Origin: Emticicia sp040253585
GTDB lineage: Bacteria > Bacteroidota > Bacteroidia > Cytophagales > Spirosomataceae
Direction: 5' to 3'
Assembly: GCF_040253585.1 (NCBI RefSeq)
Contig: NZ_JBELAU010000002.1
Location: 377,496 to 441,495, forward strand
DNA length: 64,000 nt
The number at the start of each line of letters is the position of its first letter. The stretch's first letter is position 1. A program made the translations under genes and the position numbers. Positions 35,472 to 44,864 of the stretch are shown here, one piece after another. The notes under the pieces were generated by a model, which saw only the letters and a program-made list of their open reading frames with translations, made no database searches and was not told where the DNA came from.

Positions 35472-37238
35472 CTACTCATACATTCCATCAATTACGGCCT
35501 TATATTTGGCATTAATTGCTTTGCGTTTAGGTTTTAGGGTTGGTGTAATTTCGCCACCTTCGACTGTCCACGGAGTTGCCAAAAGCGTGAATTTCTTTAC
35601 TTGCTCATAAGGAGCAAATTCTTTGTTGAAACGAGCAATTTCACTGAAAATCAATTTCAAAACCTGTTGATTTTTAATCATTTCGGCATCAGAAGTATAT
35701 TCAATTCCTTGCGATTTGCACCATTCTCGTAAAATTATGAACTCAGGAATAATCAATGCCGCAGGAAATTTCTGACTTTCGCCAACCACCATCAATTGCT
35801 CAATATAAACCGACTCTTTCATCTTATTTTCAAGTACTTGCGGAGCCACATATTTTCCGCCCGAAGTCTTGAAAATTTCTTTTTTACGGTCGGTAATTTT
35901 CAAATATTTACCCTCTTCGAGTTTGCCAATATCGCCTGTATGAAGCCACCCTTCGTGGTCGATTACCTCTTTTGTAAGGTCTGGTTTATTGTAATAGCCC
36001 AGCATTACGTTTGGACCTTTTACCAAAATTTCGCCATCTTCGGCAATTTTCACCGTCGTTCCGTCAATGATTGGGCCCACCGTACCGATTCGTAAATCTA
36101 AAGGCATAATACGATTAGTAGCAATTACGGGCGAAGTTTCGGTCATGCCGTAGCCTTCCGAAACTGGAATGCCTGCCGCCCAGAAAACTCTCGCCAAACG
36201 GGGCTGCAAAGCGGCCGCTCCCGAACAAATCATGCGAATATTTCCGCCCAAAGCTTCCTGCCATTTGCTAAAAACGAGTTTTTTTGCCCATTTTAGCTGG
36301 AAATTATACCAAGCACTAAATTCTTGGTTCGGGTCATATTTCAAGCCTAAATCTAAAGCCCACAAGAAAATTCGACGCTTGAGTCCACTTAGTTCGTAGC
36401 CTTTTGCCACGATTTTATCATACACTTTTTCGAGTAAACGTGGCACGGTCGTGAAAATATGTGGCTGAACATCTCGCAAATCTTCGGCAATTGTTGCCAT
36501 ATTTTGAGCGTAATAAATTGATAAACCTTTGCTCATGTAGAGATACAAAACCATGCGTTCGTAAACGTGGTTGAGCGGCAAAAAGCTCAATGCTCGGCAA
36601 GTTTCATCAATTGGAAAATTGTTTTTGCAAGACTCGAAATTGCTAATCAGATTTAAGTGAGAAAGCATAACACCTTTCGGACTTCCAGTCGTGCCTGATG
36701 TATAAATGATTGTTAGCAAATCATCATTTTGGATGCTTGATTTGATATTTTCAAGCTTCCCAATGTCTTGATTATCAGCTTTTTCTGAGATTTCTTCCCA
36801 ATGATTATTACCTACGATTTTATCAAAAGAATAAATTTCTTGCACGCTTGGAGCATCCTTTGCGGCTTCTTGTGCTTTTTTCAGCAGGTCGGCATCGCCT
36901 ACAAAAACCAATTTTATACTGGCATCGTTGAAGATATATCGGTAATCATCGACCGTGATGTTTGGGTAAAGTGGAACACCAATTGCTCCGACTTGCTGAA
37001 TGGCAAAATCTACAATATTCCATTCGGGACGGCTTTCAGAAATAACCGCAATTTTATCGCCTTTCTCAATGCCAATTTTCAATAAACCCAAACTCAATTG
37101 AGTAACAGAATGAATGAAATCTTGTGCCGAAATGCGTTGCCATTCGCCTTTGATTTTGGAAGCGAAAACATCAGATTTGTTGTATTTTGCCAGTGATTGG
37201 TCTAATAAATCGAAAACTCTTGTAATAGGTTGTGACAT
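35472..37238 (-). CDS. Long-chain acyl-CoA synthetase (AMP-binding)
   Basis: The 588-residue product is an ANL-superfamily ligase: P-loop LLTIIYTSGTTGSPKGVML, the GYGMTETSP motif, and the hinge motif GDIGKLEEGKYLKITDRKKE (split). It activates a fatty acid with ATP and CoA; close relatives are long-chain acyl-CoA synthetases (FAA-type). It is transcribed alone from the minus strand. A hairpin repeat of the GACAAGTT type lies upstream. Confidence 0.93.
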   Translation of the reverse strand: MSQPITRVFDLLDQSLAKYNKSDVFASKIKGEWQRISAQDFIHSVTQLSLGLLKIGIEKGDKIAVISESRPEWNIVDFAIQQVGAIGVPLYPNITVDDYRYIFNDASIKLVFVGDADLLKKAQEAAKDAPSVQEIYSFDKIVGNNHWEEISEKADNQDIGKLENIKSSIQNDDLLTIIYTSGTTGSPKGVMLSHLNLISNFESCKNNFPIDETCRALSFLPLNHVYERMVLYLYMSKGLSIYYAQNMATIAEDLRDVQPHIFTTVPRLLEKVYDKIVAKGYELSGLKRRIFLWALDLGLKYDPNQEFSAWYNFQLKWAKKLVFSKWQEALGGNIRMICSGAAALQPRLARVFWAAGIPVSEGYGMTETSPVIATNRIMPLDLRIGTVGPIIDGTTVKIAEDGEILVKGPNVMLGYYNKPDLTKEVIDHEGWLHTGDIGKLEEGKYLKITDRKKEIFKTSGGKYVAPQVLENKMKESVYIEQLMVVGESQKFPAALIIPEFIILREWCKSQGIEYTSDAEMIKNQQVLKLIFSEIARFNKEFAPYEQVKKFTLLATPWTVEGGEITPTLKPKRKAINAKYKAVIDGMYE

Positions 37239-37310
37239 CTTAATTGTGGTGCGAGCATACTGTTCGCCTAAATGTTGTACTCAAATTAATGAAAATTTCA
37301 TTTACTCGCT

Positions 37311-37355
37311 GAAGACAAGTTAGAAATCGGGTCGCCGACTCGGTTGTCCTACAAT
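37311..37355. repeat. Dispersed hairpin, AAGACAAG...TTGTCCTACA family
   Basis: The outer ends match those of the element at 47624-47650 (AAGACAAGTT and TTGTCCTACA). Inside, GGGTCG-CCGACTC pairs approximately. It lies between the acyl-CoA ligase promoter region and the end of the alpha/beta hydrolase gene. Confidence 0.65.
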
Positions 37356-37356
37356 C

Positions 37357-38370
37357 CTAAAACTTATTTTCGTCAACGTCTTTTATAAACTGAATAACGT
37401 TCGGAAAATAGGTTTTTTGGTCGTCCCAAAATGATAGATGACTTCCATCGGGACAGTACAAATAACGCCCTTTTTGCACTGATTTGCTAATATATTCCAT
37501 TGCTTTCGGGTCCATCGTATCATATTTTGCACCGATGGCGAGCGTTGGCACTTTTATATTTGGTAAACTTGCCTTTCTGTCCCAAGTCAATAAACGCCCG
37601 CCCACTTTAAACTCGCTTGGGCCTTGCATCAAGACATAAACATGTTCGTTGAGGTGTTTAAAAGTACGGTTGACTGGCTCTGGCCATTCGGGCAAGCGAC
37701 AAATATGTTGGTTGTAATATTCACGAGTAACGAGATCGACATAAACCGGGTTTTTGAAATCACCAGCGGCTTCAAAAGCATTGAGCGAATCGACCAAAGA
37801 TTTACGCATTTGGCTTCTTAGTACTTCGTTGTATTTAGCATAATCAGGAATACTCGGCATCATATTACTAATTATCAATCCTTTAAGATTATCCTGATAT
37901 TTTAGAGCATACTCCATCGCCAAGATTCCACCCCAAGAGTTTCCGAGCAAATAAAAGTTATTTTTATCTAAACCCAAAGCCTTGCGAACTTGCTCAACTT
38001 CCTCAACAAAACGTGGGGTTGTCCAGAGAGAATCATTTTCAGGCTGGTCAGAATAATACGATCCAAGTTGATCATATTCATACATTTCAAAGCCTTCTTT
38101 TGGGAAAAAACTTTCGAAGCACTCCATGTATTCGTGGGTCATGGCTGGGCCTCCGTGTAGTAGTAAGATTTTGATTCGTGGATTTTGACCAAATTTCTTT
38201 GTCCATACCTTAAATTTCCCCGCCAGCGTTTCTATTTCTACCATTTTTACGCCACCCGTTTGGATTTCGTCCGAAACCGAGGTCACATTTTGAAAGCTTT
38301 CATTGCTTATTTTTTTCTCGCAGTTTGTTAGTAAAACGACCGCAGTCAGTATTACAAGAAGAGTTTTCAT
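37357..38370 (-). CDS. Alpha/beta hydrolase, proline iminopeptidase-like lipoprotein
   Basis: The start at 38370 gives 337 residues and exposes a lipoprotein signal with lipobox VVLLTNC; the longer start at 38397 is poorer. The body is an S33-type alpha/beta hydrolase: the oxyanion segment LLLHGGPAMTHEYME and the nucleophile elbow GNSWGGILA, with a C-terminal His (DGSHLSFWD). Proline iminopeptidases release N-terminal proline; related enzymes act on other small peptides or esters. It is anchored to a membrane and is transcribed alone. Confidence 0.87.
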   Translation of the reverse strand: MKTLLVILTAVVLLTNCEKKISNESFQNVTSVSDEIQTGGVKMVEIETLAGKFKVWTKKFGQNPRIKILLLHGGPAMTHEYMECFESFFPKEGFEMYEYDQLGSYYSDQPENDSLWTTPRFVEEVEQVRKALGLDKNNFYLLGNSWGGILAMEYALKYQDNLKGLIISNMMPSIPDYAKYNEVLRSQMRKSLVDSLNAFEAAGDFKNPVYVDLVTREYYNQHICRLPEWPEPVNRTFKHLNEHVYVLMQGPSEFKVGGRLLTWDRKASLPNIKVPTLAIGAKYDTMDPKAMEYISKSVQKGRYLYCPDGSHLSFWDDQKTYFPNVIQFIKDVDENKF

Positions 38371-38434
38371 AGAGTCAGTTTGATTAGATTTATACAAATA
38401 TAAGTCATAAAAAGCTAATTTTAGGATGATTGGA

Positions 38435-38466
38435 TTTGAAATTTAAAAATTTATGCCCTAAAAATT
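38435..38466 (+). promoter_or_regulatory. Putative promoter of the NAD(P)-binding protein gene
   Basis: TTTG (38435-38438) is followed after exactly 20 bases by TAAAAATT (38459-38466), close to the Bacteroidota -33/-7 pattern. The start codon is 57 bases further. Confidence 0.4.
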
Positions 38467-38522
38467 GTGAATCTAAACTTTGAGAAAGTTATTTGTTTAA
38501 GAATCAATTTAGCGATCAAATC

Positions 38523-39404
38523 ATGAAAAAAATACTTGTTATTGGCTCAACTGGTTTACTCGGAAAACCCGTCACAAAAGCACTTATTGATGCAGGTTTC
38601 AGCGTTACTGTTTTGGTTCGAGATAAAAATTTGGCAGAAAAACTATTTCCAAAAGCAAGTATTATCAAAGGCGATTTACGAAACAAAGTGGATATTGAAA
38701 AAGTCATGCAAGGTCAAGACGCAGTTTTTTTAAGTTTATCAGTGAAACAAACCGAAAAAGAAAACGAGTTTCATACCGAATCCGAAGGTCTTGATTTGGT
38801 GATTGAAGTAGCAAAAAGTCTGAAAATCAAGCGAATAGCTTATATTGCTTCGTTGGTACATTTATATCAAGGCATGAATAATTTTGATTGGTGGGTATTT
38901 AGAATCAAACAAGAAGCGGTGCAAAAAGTCAAAAATTCGGGCATTGCGTACACGATTTTTTACCCTTCCGCTTTCATGGAAAGTATTTTTTACCAATCAA
39001 AACAAGGTAATATAATTGCATTAGGCGGAAAATCAGAGTTTCCGATGTATTATGTAGCTGCCGAAGATTATGCCCGACAGGTAGCAAAATCATTTGAAGT
39101 TTTGCAAGATTCTGAAAGTCGAGATTTTGTAATTCAAGGTTTAGAAGCTTTTACGCAAAAAGCTGCCGCCAAAACATTCATTCAGCATTATAAAAAAGAA
39201 AAACTTCGCACGATGTGGGCTCCCATGATTGTAATGAAGTTAATGGGGATTTTCAGCCAAAAGTTTGATTATGGTTTTCATATAGTAGAAGCTCTCAATA
39301 AATATCCCGAAAAATTTGAAGCACAACCAACCTGGGATTTACTGGGAAAACCCAAAATTACGTTGAAAGATTTTGCTGAAAGCTTACAACCTACCAGCGA
39401 ATAA
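38523..39404 (+). CDS. NAD(P)-binding, NmrA/atypical SDR-like protein
   Basis: From the ATG at 38523 the product is 293 residues; the frame extends 10 residues upstream but the Rossmann start MKKILVIGSTGLLGKPV is the natural N-terminus. The glycine-rich GSTGLLG is followed by NAD(P)-type acidic/basic segments and IAYIASLVH. Such proteins are NmrA-like or nucleoside-diphosphate-sugar epimerase-like; substrate unknown. Its 3' end overlaps that of the subtilase gene on the other strand by 14 bases. Confidence 0.87.
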   Translation: MKKILVIGSTGLLGKPVTKALIDAGFSVTVLVRDKNLAEKLFPKASIIKGDLRNKVDIEKVMQGQDAVFLSLSVKQTEKENEFHTESEGLDLVIEVAKSLKIKRIAYIASLVHLYQGMNNFDWWVFRIKQEAVQKVKNSGIAYTIFYPSAFMESIFYQSKQGNIIALGGKSEFPMYYVAAEDYARQVAKSFEVLQDSESRDFVIQGLEAFTQKAAAKTFIQHYKKEKLRTMWAPMIVMKLMGIFSQKFDYGFHIVEALNKYPEKFEAQPTWDLLGKPKITLKDFAESLQPTSE

Positions 39405-41037
39405 TTTTGAGCGTCTTTTCTTGAGTTAAATCTTCGATTCGGAGCAGAATGTCAGGCGTAAGTGCGTCAAGCGAAATTGTTTTGGTGGTTTGATTTGTGG
39501 TAAGAGTAAATGTATCTTGATAGATAATTTGCTTGGTGCTTTGTTGAATAAAAGTAATGCATAAATTATTGTTAATGAGCGAGTTACTAAACTTTAATTC
39601 AATATCAGTTTTGTTAGATGGCAAAATTTTGACAGAAATTAAATCGAAATTTGGCTCAATGGCTGAGATTGAATATTCGTTTTGAACAACCGTATTTGCT
39701 CTCGAAAAATTAGCGTAGCCATAACCCAATAGAACATCAGGCGTGGCAAATTGATGTCCCGATTTTCGGATACTTCGAGTTACTTCCTGTGCTGTAAGGT
39801 GCGGATTAGCTTGCCAAAATCCTGCCACCAACCCCGCCACCAACGGAGCCGCAAACGAAGTTCCGTTACTGGTTGAGGCAAACCCCGAAGTATTACAAAG
39901 AGCTGTATTACTACCCACCGCCACCACATCGGGTTTTGTTCGCCCATCAGCCGAATTTCCTCTCGAACTAAACGAAGCATAATTACCTGCCCGAGTCACT
40001 GCTCCGATTGCCAAAACAGAATCGCCATCTGATGGAGCGGTAATGATTTGCCACGACGAATCATTACCCGAATTTCCTGCCGAAACAACTACTACGATTC
40101 CTCGTTCGGTGGCTAAATCTGCCGCTCTTGTGCTGAGAGCCGTCTTACCATCCATCATGGCTGGGGTGTAATTATCAGCCGAATTATCAAAAGTGCTATA
40201 CCCCAAAGACGAACTAATAATATCTGCCCCTAAGCTATCAGCCATTTCAGCCGCAAAGAGCCAATTTGCTTCTTCCAGAGGTGTTTCTGAGAAATTATCT
40301 TCTGTCCGAAACAAAGCAACCGAAGCACCAAACGCAGGACTAATCATCTGATTATCAATATATCCAGCCATTGTACTCAATACCGCAGTTCCGTGTCCAC
40401 CTTGTGAATAAACTGTATTGTCGTTATCCACAAAATCATAGACTTTTACAATTTTGTTTTGCTGAACAAGATGCTGTAAACAAGCACTCGTATTGACATT
40501 CAGAAAACCATCGTCGAGCAACGCAACCAACATTCCTTCGCCATGAAAACCCTGATTGTGCATTACGTCAGCACCTAATAATTGAATTTGTGCCGTTGCA
40601 TCGCCATAATTCAAGCTTTCGGTATTTTCTATGGCAAACTTATCTTTAATTGATGTTTGCCGAGCCTGTTTGAGCGGGCGATTAAACTCAATGCCTTTCA
40701 CCGAAGATAAAGCAAGAATTGCATTTTTCTGAGATTCGGTGGCTTCAACCAAAGCAGCATTCATCCATCGTGATTTATAAATGACTGTCGCACCAGTTTG
40801 TTGAATACTTGAAATATAAGCAGGATTTGGGGGTAAATCACTGCTTTTTATGGCAATTCCCTGCTTGAATCTTCGGTCAATGGCTTTTTGAGAAAGATAA
40901 ACTAATGGAGAGTTTATTGAATATGGCGAACCATCTTTGTCTTTGAACAAGACCAAGTATTTGTATTTTATCTGAGCAAAAGTATTGGTGTAGATGCCCA
41001 AAACTGCATACAACAAAAACAAATTTCGAGGTTTCAT
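39391..41037 (-). CDS. Secreted subtilisin-like serine protease (S8) with C-terminal sorting-type domain
   Basis: The 548-residue product has a signal peptide (LYAVLGIYTNTFAQ), a prodomain (about 20-165), and an S8 catalytic domain with Asp175 in LLDDGF, His215 in GGHGTAV and Ser394 in GTSFAAP. The C-terminal ~90 residues are beta-rich, ending LKIIRW; this resembles the tail of type IX secreted proteins, though the match is not strong enough to be sure. It probably acts outside the cell on proteins. It forms an apparent minus-strand run with the two genes upstream (41059, 41787). Confidence 0.93.
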   Translation of the reverse strand: MKPRNLFLLYAVLGIYTNTFAQIKYKYLVLFKDKDGSPYSINSPLVYLSQKAIDRRFKQGIAIKSSDLPPNPAYISSIQQTGATVIYKSRWMNAALVEATESQKNAILALSSVKGIEFNRPLKQARQTSIKDKFAIENTESLNYGDATAQIQLLGADVMHNQGFHGEGMLVALLDDGFLNVNTSACLQHLVQQNKIVKVYDFVDNDNTVYSQGGHGTAVLSTMAGYIDNQMISPAFGASVALFRTEDNFSETPLEEANWLFAAEMADSLGADIISSSLGYSTFDNSADNYTPAMMDGKTALSTRAADLATERGIVVVVSAGNSGNDSSWQIITAPSDGDSVLAIGAVTRAGNYASFSSRGNSADGRTKPDVVAVGSNTALCNTSGFASTSNGTSFAAPLVAGLVAGFWQANPHLTAQEVTRSIRKSGHQFATPDVLLGYGYANFSRANTVVQNEYSISAIEPNFDLISVKILPSNKTDIELKFSNSLINNNLCITFIQQSTKQIIYQDTFTLTTNQTTKTISLDALTPDILLRIEDLTQEKTLKIIRW

Positions 41038-41058
41038 GGCAAAACATTTATCATCGCA

Positions 41059-41766
41059 CTATTTCTCCACAATCAACTTTTTGACATTTTCTTTACTAAG
41101 GTCTATCTTCTTAAAGTCCTTAGTTTTGATAACAAGGTCATTTTGAATATAGCTCAAGCAAGTCATGGCACTGTTCTCATTGAGACTCGCTCTAACTTTA
41201 CCGAAATAAGAGTTTTCTTCCAAACGATAATTGCACGGATGGTCAGTTAGCAATTCTAAATCCTCAATTTTGCATCCGTAAAAACGCACCCAACTGCTTC
41301 GACTATCAACTTTAAGTTTCTCTATATTAAAGTACGAAAAAGTAGTCTGACTCGCTTCGCCTTGATAATATTTTATATCAGGCATATAAACATATATTTG
41401 CTTGAAAACTGGTTCTTCTTTAGTCGATTTAGGCGTTTTTTTAGCATGAATGAGCAAAGTATCACCTCTGTAAGTCATATCCACATACTTTAAATATGAT
41501 TGATGAAACTTAATAGCATGTTTTTCGCTCGGCTCAAGATAAATTTGTACTGGGCCTAAATCTGTTTCAAGTACTACATTTTTGAAAGCTTGCGAAGCAA
41601 TCGTTTTATAATGAGTTGGCTGAACGAGGGTATCGTATTCGGCTACGCCTTTAATCTTCCGAGGTTTTGATGAATAATCCCGAAAGAAATACCACCCTAA
41701 ACCTCCAATAGTAGCCCAGCCTACAATTGCAATAATAATAAGTAATGTGCGGTGTTTTTTGTCCAT
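41059..41766 (-). CDS. Single-span membrane-anchored protein, beta-rich, unknown function
   Basis: The product has 235 residues: residues 7-28 form one membrane span and the rest is soluble and beta-rich (repeated short strands), reminiscent of DUF2807 head-type adhesin domains. It lies 20 bases from the PqqB-like gene and 21 from the subtilase, in one minus-strand run. I do not recognise a function. Confidence 0.7.
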   Translation of the reverse strand: MDKKHRTLLIIIAIVGWATIGGLGWYFFRDYSSKPRKIKGVAEYDTLVQPTHYKTIASQAFKNVVLETDLGPVQIYLEPSEKHAIKFHQSYLKYVDMTYRGDTLLIHAKKTPKSTKEEPVFKQIYVYMPDIKYYQGEASQTTFSYFNIEKLKVDSRSSWVRFYGCKIEDLELLTDHPCNYRLEENSYFGKVRASLNENSAMTCLSYIQNDLVIKTKDFKKIDLSKENVKKLIVEK

Positions 41767-41786
41767 ATCTATAGGTAGTAATCAGT

Positions 41787-42686
41787 TTACAACTCCACTT
41801 TCTCCCCCTGAAAAGCGACTTTAAAGCCTTTTTGCCTCACTTCTTTATTTTCTAAAGATTTTATGTTCATTATGGGGTTTGTATGATTAAAATGAATAAA
41901 ATGTACTTTGGCTTTCTCGGTGGTGGGTAGGTCTTTCAATAAATCCATAGTTTCAGTTACAAATGGATGCGGTACTTCGCTCATCGGGCGATTAATTTCC
42001 CCATCTTTATAAAAAGTACCATCCAAAAACGCATAATCAACCGATTTTATCACCTCCTTTAAACTCCGATTCCATTTTTGCCATTTGTCAATATCTGGAA
42101 TGAATATCAAACTTTTATTTGCTGTAAATATCTTATAACCCACCGTTTCCGAAAACTCATCACGGTGCGGCACTCTAAATGCTTGCACGCTAATACGCTC
42201 GTTTAAAACAATGACCGAATCTTCATTAATCAGCTGTATATTAATATTTTGCAAAGCTACTAACTGACTCCACGGGCCATTTTTTTCGATAAAATTTTTC
42301 ATTTTGGGCATCGCATAAACCTTCACTTGGCTTGCTCCCATCGCTTCTCTACCCAAATACATCAAACCCGTATAATGCCCAATATGAGCGTGAGTCAGAA
42401 AAATACCCAAGTTTTTGGGCTCGGGATTATTGAGCAAATGTAATTGTTGCGTAAAATCTGGCGTGGCATCAAATAACCAATTTTGTTTTGAAATTGGGTC
42501 AACCACCGCAATACACGATACAAACTTACGTACGGATTTTTGCTCAAAAACCGCTTTGCAACACTCTTTTTGGCAATTTGCCTGCGGAAAACCACCATCC
42601 TGTGCAACACCAAGCACTTGTACATAAGGGTTTTGAGCTACTACCTTACTGAAGATTAAAAATATCAAAAACAGAAAATGTTTCAT
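41787..42686 (-). CDS. Secreted PqqB-like metallo-beta-lactamase-fold hydrolase
   Basis: The product has 299 residues and a signal peptide (FLIFLIFSKVVAQ). The core is a metallo-beta-lactamase fold: LTHAHIGHYTGLMYLG carries the HxHxGH metal motif, with a later Asp in DIDKW and His in HFNHTN. The segment LGVAQDGGFPQANCQKECC is typical of PqqB. In the family it makes or repairs PQQ or cleaves other substrates; the other pqq genes are not here. It is exported, and its role is not clear. Confidence 0.85.
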   Translation of the reverse strand: MKHFLFLIFLIFSKVVAQNPYVQVLGVAQDGGFPQANCQKECCKAVFEQKSVRKFVSCIAVVDPISKQNWLFDATPDFTQQLHLLNNPEPKNLGIFLTHAHIGHYTGLMYLGREAMGASQVKVYAMPKMKNFIEKNGPWSQLVALQNINIQLINEDSVIVLNERISVQAFRVPHRDEFSETVGYKIFTANKSLIFIPDIDKWQKWNRSLKEVIKSVDYAFLDGTFYKDGEINRPMSEVPHPFVTETMDLLKDLPTTEKAKVHFIHFNHTNPIMNIKSLENKEVRQKGFKVAFQGEKVEL

Positions 42687-42814
42687 AAATTGTCCAAGAA
42701 AAACACCAAATTACAAGGAAAAACAACCATTCCTACCAAGATTCTTTCTTAATTGCAGTATTTACCAAATATTTGATTCATAAATTTACTAAACCGCTCT
42801 TACAATATCGAAAA

Positions 42815-43492
42815 ATGACTCCTATTAGCAAAAAAACTTTTATCAAAAAAGTTAAAGATATTACCATTGGCAGCACGATTGCTCTCACGATTCTGAGTGG
42901 AAGTACAGCTCTGCAAAGTTGCGGCAGCGATAGCTCCGAAGAAGAAGATTATACCTACGATGAAGTTTATACCAAAGGTGTAAAGACCTATATTTCGGAA
43001 ACTTCAAAGGGCGTTTTTAAGATTACCGATGAAAAGGAAGTGCCGATTGATAGTTCAGTAGCCATCGTCAGTTACCTTGATGGCAAAAAAGACAGCCTTT
43101 CGCCGAAAGTTGTGCAAGGTTTAATTGACAGTGAAGTAAAATCAAATCCCAAAACTATTGGTGAGAGTAGTAATCTTTCAAATGCTCTTTTGTTTGGCGG
43201 TATGGGCTATTTACTGGCCAAAACTGTGAGTCCTAATTATGCCAGTTATCGACCTGACATAAATGGAGTTGCTCAAAATTCTGGCTCTAAAACAGATACT
43301 TCTCGTCATCGCCGAAGACATCATTTTGGTGGTGGTACAGGAATGATGGCTTATTATGCCACAGCAGGGGCTTTCAATAGGTCGAGCCAAATTCATCAAA
43401 ATATTGGCAACTCTCGCACCACAATGGCTCGTCCAACAGGCGGACGCAGCGGATTTTTTCACAGTTCGAGCCATAGTAGTCATAGTTCGTAA
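42815..43492 (+). CDS. YgiB-like lipoprotein
   Basis: The preferred start at 42815 (MTPISKKTF) gives 225 residues with a lipoprotein signal (ALQSC). An acidic N-terminal part is followed by a Gly/His/Ser-rich C-terminus with the end block RTTMARPTGGRSG, which resembles the C-terminal repeats of E. coli YgiB and YjfM. YgiB is normally beside ygiC, and here the next gene encodes a YgiC-like enzyme, which supports the call. Function unknown. Confidence 0.75.
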   Translation: MTPISKKTFIKKVKDITIGSTIALTILSGSTALQSCGSDSSEEEDYTYDEVYTKGVKTYISETSKGVFKITDEKEVPIDSSVAIVSYLDGKKDSLSPKVVQGLIDSEVKSNPKTIGESSNLSNALLFGGMGYLLAKTVSPNYASYRPDINGVAQNSGSKTDTSRHRRRHHFGGGTGMMAYYATAGAFNRSSQIHQNIGNSRTTMARPTGGRSGFFHSSSHSSHSS

Positions 43493-43495
43493 AAA

Positions 43496-43587
43496 GTCTA
43501 TGGTCAATCGTCGATAGTCAATAGTATAAGTTTTTAGACAGTAAAATTTAATAACCGTGGACAGTCGTCTATCGACTGTGGACTAAT
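43496..43587. repeat. Heptad-repeat inverted pair, GTC/GAC word
   Basis: GTC or GTA starts at 43496, 43503, 43510, 43517 and 43524, exactly 7 apart. The right arm has GAC at 43560, GTC at 43567, GAC at 43574 and GAC at 43581, again 7 apart. They are reverse complements. The pair fills the gap between the YgiB-like and YgiC-like genes. Confidence 0.8.
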
Positions 43588-43591
43588 AAAC

Positions 43592-44779
43592 ATGAAATTA
43601 AAAAACCTCACCATTTCTCCCGAAACATCACTCCGCAATATTGGCTGGAATTGGATGCTCGGAGAAGATACTTTGCCATACATCACCAACGAAATGGTGG
43701 TGGTTTCGGAAGACGAAGCCGAAAACTATTTCGATGCTGCCAATGAACTTTACGAAATGTATATTGCCGCCGCTCAACATGTAATTGATAATGAGCGTTA
43801 TGCCGAACTTGGTATTCCTGAAAACTTAATTGAATTAATAGAATATTCTTGGGAAAACGATGCCAATTGGCACATTTACGGTCGTTTCGATTTAAGTGGC
43901 GGTATTGATGGAAAACCAATAAAATTGATAGAATTTAATGCCGATACGGCCACTTGTATTCCCGAAACGGCTATTGTTCAATGGGCATCGTTGAAAGCAA
44001 ATGGTTTGGATGAAAGCAAACAGTTTAATACTCTCTATGAAACTTTCGTAGAAAAATTTAGAGAATTACATCGTCAAAATCCTAATTTCGAGAAAACCTT
44101 GTTGATTTCTACGATGAAAGATTTTCCCGAGGACGATACGAATATGCAAGTTTTGGGCGAAGCTGCCAAAGAAGCAGGCTTTGAAGTAGCGTTTGATTAT
44201 ATCGAAAATGTGGAATTTTCGGCAACCGAAGGCATTTTCAAGCAAAATTCAAGCAACGGTAGTTTTATAAAATATGATTTTTGGTTTAAACTCATTCCGT
44301 GGGAATATATTGGCTGGGACGAACCCGAATTGGCTCAGATTTTAACCGAAATCAGCAAAAATAGAAAAGCGATTATTTTGAATCCTGCTTATACTTTACT
44401 CTTTCAATCGAAAGCTATTTTGAAGGTTTTGTGGGAACTCTACCCAAATCATCCACTGCTTTTAGAAACACGTTCACAGTCGATTTTAGGCAAAACTTGC
44501 GTCGAAAAAGTACTTTTTGGGCGTGAAGGTGCAAATGTTCGCATTGTTTCGCCATCAGGTACAACCGAAACCTCGACCGAAGGAGAATATTTCGAGCAGA
44601 ATACAGTTTTTCAAGAATATACCGAATTTTTGAAAGATAATGCAGGAAATTCTCGGGCGGCGTTCCACTATCAAGCAGGTGTATTTTTTGTAGGCGAAGC
44701 CTGCGGACTGGGCTATCGGAGAGGTGGAAAAATTTTAGATAACAAAGCCCAATTTTGTGGACATTTAATTGAAGATTAA
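43592..44779 (+). CDS. Glutathionylspermidine synthase-family protein (YgiC/YjfC-like)
   Basis: The 395-residue product has the ATP-grasp layout of the glutathionylspermidine synthase domain: FDLSGGIDGKPIKLIEFNADT (split) near residues 101-121, the E-N-A type catalytic region, and a C-terminal Gly-rich stretch (GEACGLGYRRGG). Homologues join a peptide to a polyamine-like amine; bacteria of this group usually lack the amidase half. It is paired with a YgiB-like lipoprotein; an RNA hairpin of heptads separates them. Confidence 0.88.
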   Translation: MKLKNLTISPETSLRNIGWNWMLGEDTLPYITNEMVVVSEDEAENYFDAANELYEMYIAAAQHVIDNERYAELGIPENLIELIEYSWENDANWHIYGRFDLSGGIDGKPIKLIEFNADTATCIPETAIVQWASLKANGLDESKQFNTLYETFVEKFRELHRQNPNFEKTLLISTMKDFPEDDTNMQVLGEAAKEAGFEVAFDYIENVEFSATEGIFKQNSSNGSFIKYDFWFKLIPWEYIGWDEPELAQILTEISKNRKAIILNPAYTLLFQSKAILKVLWELYPNHPLLLETRSQSILGKTCVEKVLFGREGANVRIVSPSGTTETSTEGEYFEQNTVFQEYTEFLKDNAGNSRAAFHYQAGVFFVGEACGLGYRRGGKILDNKAQFCGHLIED

Positions 44780-44800
44780 AAACTAAAGTATATTTATAGA

Positions 44801-44849
44801 ATTTCCGTTCCTTCAAATCTTCCTTTAAAAAATTCAGAGGAACGGAAAT
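44801..44849. terminator. Bidirectional terminator between convergent genes
   Basis: ATTTCCGTTCC (44801-44811) and GGAACGGAAAT (44839-44849) form a perfect 11-bp stem with a 27-base loop, between the YgiC-like gene and the 44865 gene. Confidence 0.75.
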
Positions 44850-44864
44850 AATATTATTTCACCT

